In this document: positions 58,118 to 64,000 of the stretch, piece by piece
Numbering within the stretch: the first letter of the stretch is position 1
Layout: each line of letters opens with the position of its first letter
Origin: an uncultured Muribaculaceae bacterium
GTDB lineage: Bacteria; Bacteroidota; Bacteroidia; Bacteroidales; Muribaculaceae
Direction of reading: 5' to 3'
Assembly: GCA_910579995.1 (NCBI GenBank)
Contig: CAJTWH010000008.1
Coordinates: 52,770-116,769, forward strand
Length of the DNA stretch: 64,000 nt
Notes under the pieces: generated by a model
The model's database searches: none
What the model was told of the DNA's origin: nothing
Seen by the model: only the letters and a program-made list of their open reading frames with translations
Program-made: the position numbers and the translations under genes

Positions 58118-59235
58118 AATTTTCTGATATCGCAGGTCATGAAGAGACCAAGGCTCGGCTGCGCGAGATGGCGGATAACGACCGCATACCTCACGCCCTG
58201 CTGCTTGAAGGCCCCTCCGGAGCCGGCAAGTTTATGCTCGCACGGGCTTTCGCGCAGTATATACATTGCGAGAACCGCCACGACGGCGACAGCTGCGGAG
58301 TGTGCCCGGCCTGCGTGCAACATCAGAATTTCTGTCATATAGATACGGTATATTCTTTCCCTGTAGTAAAGAAAAGCGGCCGTACGGCGCTGAGCGATGA
58401 CTACCGCGACCAGTTCCGCGAGTTTATCACCGAGTCGCCATATATGGATTTCGACCAATGGGTGACGAAGCTCGACAATGTCAACGCCCAGCCACAGATA
58501 TATGTGGAGGAGGGTGCCGAACTGCTGCGGCGCCTCACATATATGACGCGCCGCTCGAAATTCAAGGTGGTGCTGATGTGGCTGCCGGAACGACTGAAGG
58601 AGGAGACCGCCAACAAACTTCTCAAACTTGTAGAAGAGCCCTACGCCGACACCAAGTTTATCATGGTGTCGAACAATCCACGGCAGATATTGCCCACCAT
58701 CTATTCGCGCACGCAGCGCATAGCCGTGCGCCGCTACAGCGATGAAGAACTCGAGCAGGTACTCACCGGGCAAGGCATGGACGCCCCGGAAGCTGCCGAT
58801 ATGGCACGGATAGCCGACGGCAGCGTGACGCAGGCGTGGAAGATAGCCCATGTGTCGGCTGAGCGCCGCAAATATTTCGACCTCTTCGCAGAGCTCATGC
58901 GCAAGGCATACGCCCGCAAGGTGCTCGAATTGCGCTCATGGAGCAAAGCCGTGGCCGAGATGGGCCGCGAGCCCGAAATGCAGTTTATCGATTATTGCTG
59001 CCGTCTGATACGAGAGAGTTTCATCATGCACCTTCATGTAGACCAACTGCTCACTCTGAGCAAGGCCGAGCGCGAGTTTGTGCAGCGCTTCTTCCCCTTT
59101 ATCAATGAGAAGAATGTGGTTGACATGATAGAGCTCTTCGACCGTTCGCGCCGCGATATCGCCGGCAACGGCAATGCCAAGATTATCTTCTTTGACCTTG
59201 CAGTGAGGGTCATCATGCTTATCCGCCGAAAATGA
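58114..59235 (+). CDS. holB: DNA polymerase III delta' subunit
   Basis: 373 residues from the ATG at 58114, which overlaps the mlaF stop. AAA+ clamp-loader pattern: GPSGAGKFML in the P-loop place (Lys followed by Phe, not Thr/Ser, as expected of an inactive delta'), a zinc module with Cys residues (HCENRHDGDSCGVCPAC), 'LLKLVEEPYADTKFIMVSNNPRQILPTIYSR', with SRT for the SRC motif. It loads the beta clamp as part of the gamma complex. Placement in an operon with mlaEF is unusual functionally but the overlaps are clear. Confidence 0.85.
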   Translation: MKFSDIAGHEETKARLREMADNDRIPHALLLEGPSGAGKFMLARAFAQYIHCENRHDGDSCGVCPACVQHQNFCHIDTVYSFPVVKKSGRTALSDDYRDQFREFITESPYMDFDQWVTKLDNVNAQPQIYVEEGAELLRRLTYMTRRSKFKVVLMWLPERLKEETANKLLKLVEEPYADTKFIMVSNNPRQILPTIYSRTQRIAVRRYSDEELEQVLTGQGMDAPEAADMARIADGSVTQAWKIAHVSAERRKYFDLFAELMRKAYARKVLELRSWSKAVAEMGREPEMQFIDYCCRLIRESFIMHLHVDQLLTLSKAEREFVQRFFPFINEKNVVDMIELFDRSRRDIAGNGNAKIIFFDLAVRVIMLIRRK

Positions 59236-62200
59236 GCACTTCCGCTAATTTCCTTCGCAGTGTGGCAGAGTATTTCTCTGCCGGCAAGACTTCGCGGCCG
59301 GCGCTGTCTACTGTCACTTTCATCCTGCCCAACAAGCGCAGTGCCCTTTTTCTGAAAAAATATATACGCGACAGCTGCCGGGGAGTGACATTGCTGCCGC
59401 GATTCATGACCTTGTCGACTTTCGTAGGCATTTATTCCGATTTTCCTGCGGCTCAGTCACGGGAGCTTCTGTTTATATTATACGACGCCTACCGCCGGGT
59501 GATGGCGCGCAAGGGGCGAGAAGATGATATCCGTCAGTTTGACAGTTTCGTCTTCTGGGGCGATATGATGCTCAATGATTTCGACGATATCGACAAGTCG
59601 CTCGTAGAAGCCGGCGATATCTTCCGCAATCTAAAGAATGTAAAGGAAATACAGGCCGATTATCTCGATGATGACCAGAAAGAGGTCATCCGCCGCGTGT
59701 GGGGCGAAAGCCGCCTTACGGCTCATATCGAGGAGTTCTGGCTACATCTTGGCGATGGAGAAAAATGCCGCTTGGGCAGGAAGTTCCTGTTCCTTTGGGA
59801 AATCCTTGCCGAAATCTACAATGAATACAAAGCGGCACTAAGAAGTAACCGCCGTGCTTCGGTGGGGTCGCAGTATCGTATGGCGGTGGGGAATATAAAG
59901 AAGTTCGACTCTTTCGACTTCACCGGCGACACCCGCTATGTCTTTGTGGGCTTCAACGATCTCACCCATGCCGAAACGATGATTTTCGAGCGCTTGCGAG
60001 CTGCGGGAGTGGCTTATTTTTTCTGGGATACAGCCCCTCTGACGCTCTTTGCCGGTGCGCGCGGCGCCATGATGCCGGCACCGCTCAGACGGCTCGCCGA
60101 GCTTGTGAAGAATTTTCCGCAGCCAGATGATTACTCGGTGCCGGTGGCCGACTCTCTTCCTCAGATAGATGTCACCTCGGTGCCGTCGAATGTGGCACAG
60201 GCAAAGTGTATCACGGCTGTCCTCAAACGATGGGCTGAAGCGGGGCTTCTCGATCCCGACAATGCTATCAACACCGCCATCGTGCTCCCCGACCAAGGCC
60301 TGCTGCTGCCGGCGCTGCTGTCGATACCCGAAGATATCAAGGCGCTGAATATATCGATGGGTCTTGCCTACCGCACCACAACCTTCGCCTCGCTGCTCCA
60401 TGAGATAATATCCATGCAGCTGCGGGCAAGAGTCATCCGTGGAGAGTACAACTTCTTCTACGAGGATCTCAACGCCGTGCTTTCGCACCCGCATATTCAG
60501 ACTATCGCCGCGGCTCATGCCGACACGATCACCGAATATGTCAATTCCCATAAACTCTACAATGCCCCGGCCTCGCAGCTATGTGAGAAAGCACCTGAGC
60601 TTGCGGCGATATTCCAACCGGTGCACAGGTCGGCGTCAGTACGCGATGTGGCTGCCTATCTCACCCGCCTTCTTGATTGGCTCGGTGCTGCGCTCATGGC
60701 TGAGATGGAAGAATCCGGGCGAGAAATCGGCAAGGCATTCGAGCTTGAAGCCATAAAATTCTTCAGGGATGAGCTTGACAAACTCACGGCGCTTGTTGAG
60801 CGCTACAATGTGGAAATGGCCGACCATACATTCCTGCACCTTTTCGAGCGCATATTTTCCACTCGAGGCATAACACTTACCGGTACGCCGCTCAAAGGGC
60901 TTCAGGTGCTTGGCGTGCTTGAAACGCGTGCCCTCGACTTTGACAATGTCATCATCCTGTCGATGAATGAGGGTATATTCCCGCGCAAGCAGTATGCCAA
61001 GACCATGATTCCCAACAATCTGCGCAAGGGATATGGCTTGCCCGACTTTGAATCGGCCGAATGGACCTACGCTTACAGCTTCTACCGCCTGATTGCGCGT
61101 GCCAAGAGGGTAGAGATATTCTATGACTCGCGTTCCGACGGAATGGGTCAAGGCGAGATATCGAGGTATATCTCTCAACTGCAGTATCTTGTGCCGGCTG
61201 TCAATATCGAGGAGCATACACTTTCGGTGGGAGCCGAAGCATCGGATGTCAATCACTTTTCGATACGGAAAGATGATAAGATAATGTCACTTCTTAACCT
61301 TTACAAAGCCGGAGGTGATAAGAAACTGTCGGCGTCGGCTCTGAAGAAGTATCTCGAATGTCAATTCCGCTTCTATCTTGAATATGTGCGCGGGCTGCGC
61401 GACAACGACGAACTCTCCGAAAGCCTTTCGGCCGCTGAGATTGGCACGATAGTACACAATACTATCCAAGAGCTCTATTCCACCCATTCCGGCAGACCCA
61501 TCGACGCGGCCCTTATAGACTCATGGCTCGCAGAGGGGTCGACCAAGATAAGCGATACGGTAAACCGGCAGGTAGTTGAGGTGCATTTCGGCAAAACCTC
61601 CACAGTAGACCAGGCTTCTTTCAGCCCCGAACTGAAAATTGCGGCCACCAATCTTGAGGTGCTCGTGCGGTCGAATCTTGAGGCGGAGCGCGACGCATAT
61701 TGCTCGCCGTCGTTTATCTTCATTGAAAATGAAATGAAGGTAAACACTCTTAAAGACGAGAAACCTTGGCATATAGCCGACGGACTCGATATCAATTTCT
61801 TCATGGCCATCGACCGTGTTGATGAGATAGCTCCGGGCATGAAGAGGTTTATCGATTTCAAAACCGGCGGAGATGAGATAAGTGTTGGGTCGATAGAGAA
61901 TCTTTTCACAAAATATCAGCATAAGAACGGCGGTATCTTCCAGCTCCTTCTCTACTGCGAGGCTTACCTGTCGCTCCGTGAGCCGGGAGTTGACATCCAG
62001 CCGCTGCTTCACCCCCTGCGCAAGCTTGCCGCTGCCACGCCCATCAAGCCTATAACAGTAGACCGCAAGAGCCTGACAAGCTACCGGTCGGTGCGTGAAG
62101 ACTTCCGCCAAAGGCTCGTTGGCTTGCTTGAGGAACTTTTCAACCCGGAGAATCCTTTCGGGCAGTGTGCCGACAGCGAGCCATGCACATATTGCCCCTT

Positions 62201-62237
62201 TATCACCCTTTGTGGCCGCTCAATTAAAAAGTATTAA
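59232..62237 (+). CDS. AddB-like PD-(D/E)XK nuclease with iron-sulfur cysteine pattern
   Basis: 1001 residues; the ATG overlaps the holB stop. The N-terminal part (FILPNKRSALFLKKYI) corresponds to the degenerate helicase domain of AddB and lacks a Walker A GxGKT. The C-terminal nuclease has D864 and D875-x-K877 (FIDFKTGGDE) and 'GIFQLLLYCEAYLS'. The cysteines C710 and C985-x2-C988-x5-C994 match the 4Fe-4S staple of AddB. It should act in double-strand break end processing with an AddA helicase-nuclease, which is not seen in this window. The last Cys cluster lies 7 residues from the end. Confidence 0.8.
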   Translation: MSTSANFLRSVAEYFSAGKTSRPALSTVTFILPNKRSALFLKKYIRDSCRGVTLLPRFMTLSTFVGIYSDFPAAQSRELLFILYDAYRRVMARKGREDDIRQFDSFVFWGDMMLNDFDDIDKSLVEAGDIFRNLKNVKEIQADYLDDDQKEVIRRVWGESRLTAHIEEFWLHLGDGEKCRLGRKFLFLWEILAEIYNEYKAALRSNRRASVGSQYRMAVGNIKKFDSFDFTGDTRYVFVGFNDLTHAETMIFERLRAAGVAYFFWDTAPLTLFAGARGAMMPAPLRRLAELVKNFPQPDDYSVPVADSLPQIDVTSVPSNVAQAKCITAVLKRWAEAGLLDPDNAINTAIVLPDQGLLLPALLSIPEDIKALNISMGLAYRTTTFASLLHEIISMQLRARVIRGEYNFFYEDLNAVLSHPHIQTIAAAHADTITEYVNSHKLYNAPASQLCEKAPELAAIFQPVHRSASVRDVAAYLTRLLDWLGAALMAEMEESGREIGKAFELEAIKFFRDELDKLTALVERYNVEMADHTFLHLFERIFSTRGITLTGTPLKGLQVLGVLETRALDFDNVIILSMNEGIFPRKQYAKTMIPNNLRKGYGLPDFESAEWTYAYSFYRLIARAKRVEIFYDSRSDGMGQGEISRYISQLQYLVPAVNIEEHTLSVGAEASDVNHFSIRKDDKIMSLLNLYKAGGDKKLSASALKKYLECQFRFYLEYVRGLRDNDELSESLSAAEIGTIVHNTIQELYSTHSGRPIDAALIDSWLAEGSTKISDTVNRQVVEVHFGKTSTVDQASFSPELKIAATNLEVLVRSNLEAERDAYCSPSFIFIENEMKVNTLKDEKPWHIADGLDINFFMAIDRVDEIAPGMKRFIDFKTGGDEISVGSIENLFTKYQHKNGGIFQLLLYCEAYLSLREPGVDIQPLLHPLRKLAAATPIKPITVDRKSLTSYRSVREDFRQRLVGLLEELFNPENPFGQCADSEPCTYCPFITLCGRSIKKY

Positions 62238-62257
62238 CTTGTGAGGCTTGCGAATTA

Positions 62258-62289
62258 TTTGCTTTGGTCGTGGTTTTGTTGTAATTTTG
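62258..62289 (+). promoter_or_regulatory. promoter of the NSS transporter gene
   Basis: TTTG at 62258-62261, spacer of 20 nt and TAATTTTG at 62282-62289, 44 nt before the ATG at 62334. Confidence 0.7.
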
Positions 62290-62333
62290 CATGTTAAATA
62301 AAGAAAAAGCACGCAAAGTGCCACATTTATTAT

Positions 62334-63701
62334 ATGTCTACTAAATCAGAATTCGCATCAAAATTCGGCCTCGTGGCCGCCACCGTAGGGTCGGCTGTAG
62401 GCCTTGGCAATGTATGGAGATTTCCTGCCGAAGCGCAGAGCAATGGTGGCTCTGCTTTCCTTCTGTTATATATATTCTGTGTGATACTGCTCGGTATTCC
62501 CGTAATGCTTGCAGAGTTTTCGCTCGGCCGCGGCAGTAAATGCGACGCCATAGGCTCGTTTGCACATCTCACACCCGGCAAGAAATGGTGGATAGTAGGA
62601 GCTGTCGCCGTGTTGGCTTCATATCTCATATTGTGCTACTATATGGTTGTTGCCGGATGGACTTTGGAATATCTTGTCGAAAGCATTACGGGCGGCCTCT
62701 ATGAAGGCACAGCCGATGTTGCGTCAGGTAATCTCGAAGGAGTGTTCTCCGCCAAGATGGGAGAGTATATCGGCTCCGATTTCCGTCCGCTGCTGTATAC
62801 ATTTGCTTTGATTGCTATTAATATAGGTGTGCTGTTGGGCGGCGTGCGCGGAGGCATAGAGCGATTGTCAAACATCATGATGCCTCTCCTGTTTGTGATA
62901 TTGGCGGTGATGTGCGTGGTGAGTCTGTCGCTCCCGAATGCGTCGGAAGGCGTGGCCTTTTTCCTTGCCCCCGATTTTTCGAAAATAACGGCCTCTACGG
63001 TTATCAATGCGCTCGGGCAGGCTTTCTTCAGCCTCAGTCTCGGCATGGGTATACTTATCACGTTCGCGTCGTATTATCCCGCCGACACCCGCCTTACGCG
63101 TACATCTGTGGCCGTGGCGTCGTCGAGCCTGCTTGTGGCTATAATGATGGGCCTGATAATCTTCCCGGCTGTCAAGAGCTTCAACCTCGACGATCAACCT
63201 CTCGAGGGTGCTACTCTCGTGTTTGTCACTTTGCCTGAGATATTTGCCCGTCTTCCCTTGGCGCGGCTTTGGTCATCGCTCTTCTTCCTCTTGCTTTTTG
63301 TGGCTGCATTGACGTCGTCGGTATCCATAGCCGAGGTATCCATCGCTTCGTTGCAGGACCGTCTTAAGTGGAGCCGACGTAAGGCCACATTGATTATCCT
63401 GCTGCCCCTGCTTGTGTTGAGTACGCTTTGTTCGCTCTCTTTCGGCAGCTTGAAAGACTTCACGATCTTGGGCATGACGGTTTTTGATCTCCTCGACAAG
63501 TTCACCACCGATGTATTGTTGCCGCTTGTCTCGCTGGGAGTGTGCGTCTATGTAGGCTGGTTTGCTCCGAAAAATCTGCTCCGCAACCAGCTCACAAATA
63601 ATGGCGCTCTTCATTCGCCTATGGCGTCGGCGTTTATGTTTGTAATCCGCTATGTCGCTCCGCTTCTTATTGTTATGATTTTCATCAACAATTATATCTG
63701 A
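62334..63701 (+). CDS. sodium-dependent (NSS/SNF) transporter
   Basis: 455 residues with about 11-12 membrane segments. The first helix has AVGLGNVWRFP, the NSS signature that holds the substrate and sodium, and 'GGSAFLLLYIFCVILLGIP' follows in helix 2, as in LeuT/Tyt1-type transporters. Sodium-coupled uptake of an amino acid is likely, but the substrate cannot be read. The next small gene starts at its stop codon (TGATG), so the two are coupled. Confidence 0.88.
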   Translation: MSTKSEFASKFGLVAATVGSAVGLGNVWRFPAEAQSNGGSAFLLLYIFCVILLGIPVMLAEFSLGRGSKCDAIGSFAHLTPGKKWWIVGAVAVLASYLILCYYMVVAGWTLEYLVESITGGLYEGTADVASGNLEGVFSAKMGEYIGSDFRPLLYTFALIAINIGVLLGGVRGGIERLSNIMMPLLFVILAVMCVVSLSLPNASEGVAFFLAPDFSKITASTVINALGQAFFSLSLGMGILITFASYYPADTRLTRTSVAVASSSLLVAIMMGLIIFPAVKSFNLDDQPLEGATLVFVTLPEIFARLPLARLWSSLFFLLLFVAALTSSVSIAEVSIASLQDRLKWSRRKATLIILLPLLVLSTLCSLSFGSLKDFTILGMTVFDLLDKFTTDVLLPLVSLGVCVYVGWFAPKNLLRNQLTNNGALHSPMASAFMFVIRYVAPLLIVMIFINNYI

Positions 63702-63946
63702 TGAAGTCGGGAGAGCGTCGTAAGATTGCCGATGTGGTTGCTGCCATTTTGGTAGTGCTCATGCTTATATTGGCGCTGTGGCTTGTGAGGTGTGGCTCGG
63801 CGCCTCAGCCGGGCTATTACGCTCCCGATACGACGCAAGTGTCTGTCAAGGCCGACACAGTAGTGCTACCTGCCAAAGAGAAAAAGCCTCAGAAAACACC
63901 CCGCCGCCCGCGGCAGCGACATCATCTCGACGAGCCGGCCGGTTGA
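63701..63946 (+). CDS. small single-pass membrane protein
   Basis: 81 residues: a basic N-terminus, one transmembrane helix (about residues 11-30, VVAAILVVLMLILALWL), a periplasmic-facing segment with 'PDTTQVSVKADTVVLPAKEK' and a basic, proline-rich tail (PRRPRQRHH). It starts in a TGATG overlap with the NSS transporter stop. Bacteroidales have many such anchored small proteins; no family is recognised. It could modulate the transporter or anchor a periplasmic factor. Confidence 0.6.
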   Translation: MKSGERRKIADVVAAILVVLMLILALWLVRCGSAPQPGYYAPDTTQVSVKADTVVLPAKEKKPQKTPRRPRQRHHLDEPAG

Positions 63947-63953
63947 AATCACC

Positions 63954-63979
63954 AAGGCCCCGGATCACTCCGAGGCCTT
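63954..63979. terminator. hairpin after the last gene
   Basis: Imperfect stem AAGGCC-CCGGA with TCCG-A-GGCCTT. It has no clear T-run before the window ends, so it may be a weak terminator or belong to a convergent gene beyond the edge. Confidence 0.4.
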
Positions 63980-64000
63980 AGCCAAATCATTAACCATATA

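Overview
The window looks like a chromosomal segment of a gut-type Bacteroidales bacterium, most plausibly Muribaculaceae (S24-7) or a close relative. The evidence is the Bacteroidetes promoter form (a -7 box TAnnTTTG, often with a -33 TTTG about 19-21 nt upstream) in front of many genes, little Shine-Dalgarno signal, and family content typical of the phylum (DUF3127, a DcaP-like porin, an AddB-like nuclease with an iron-sulfur cysteine pattern, exported proteins with YIV-type C-terminal tails). Family-level placement is inference. No rRNA, tRNA, CRISPR array or intact insertion sequence was seen.

Layout. 1-10284 (+): after the tail of an unknown gene comes a run of seven co-oriented genes: a CHASE2 membrane protein broken by an in-frame TAA, a FecR-like exported protein, an exported beta-propeller/OmpA-like protein, an exported TPR-caspase (C14) peptidase, a DUF4384 protein, a small exported protein and a transglutaminase-like protein. 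The first five look like one envelope signalling/proteolysis cassette. 10494-12999 (-): TerB-like protein, DUF3298-like lipoprotein and a MINPP-type phytase. 13411-22209 (-): two large exported coiled-coil proteins, one with cohesin-like N-terminal domains and 99-102-residue repeats carrying Cys pairs, the other a 1976-residue helical protein ending in a dockerin pair, a cohesin-like domain and a sorting-like tail. 22551-28292 (+): aquaporin, a hipBA toxin-antitoxin pair, aspartate kinase, DUF3127 protein and ProRS.

28368-36402: a DcaP-like porin (-), a two-TM-pore cation channel with an unusual filter (+), and a tolC-mfp-rnd-PII-like efflux operon (-). 36550-43444: a GH2 enzyme and a SASA-esterase/NodB-deacetylase fusion (-), divergent from a membrane-tethered beta-propeller/AraC regulator, forming a small carbohydrate locus without SusC/SusD. 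43419-48601: tilS, a dinD fragment beside a 71-bp inverted-repeat relic, an amino acid permease, serS and yqeY. 48743-56290: divergent M6 metalloprotease and 1507-residue surface protein with related C-terminal tails. 56586-63946 (+): mlaE-mlaF-holB-addB-like overlapping operon, an NSS transporter and a small membrane protein.

Strongest candidates for something undescribed are (i) the exported caspase/CHASE2/FecR/propeller/DUF4384 cassette, whose propeller and caspase proteins share a homologous module, and (ii) the cohesin/dockerin coiled-coil pair, which could form a surface fibre or scaffold. A dispersed intergenic GGTTGGTGG-type repeat with hairpin and two-quartet G-quadruplex potential is also notable. 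All functions are by motif recognition from sequence; no database search was run.
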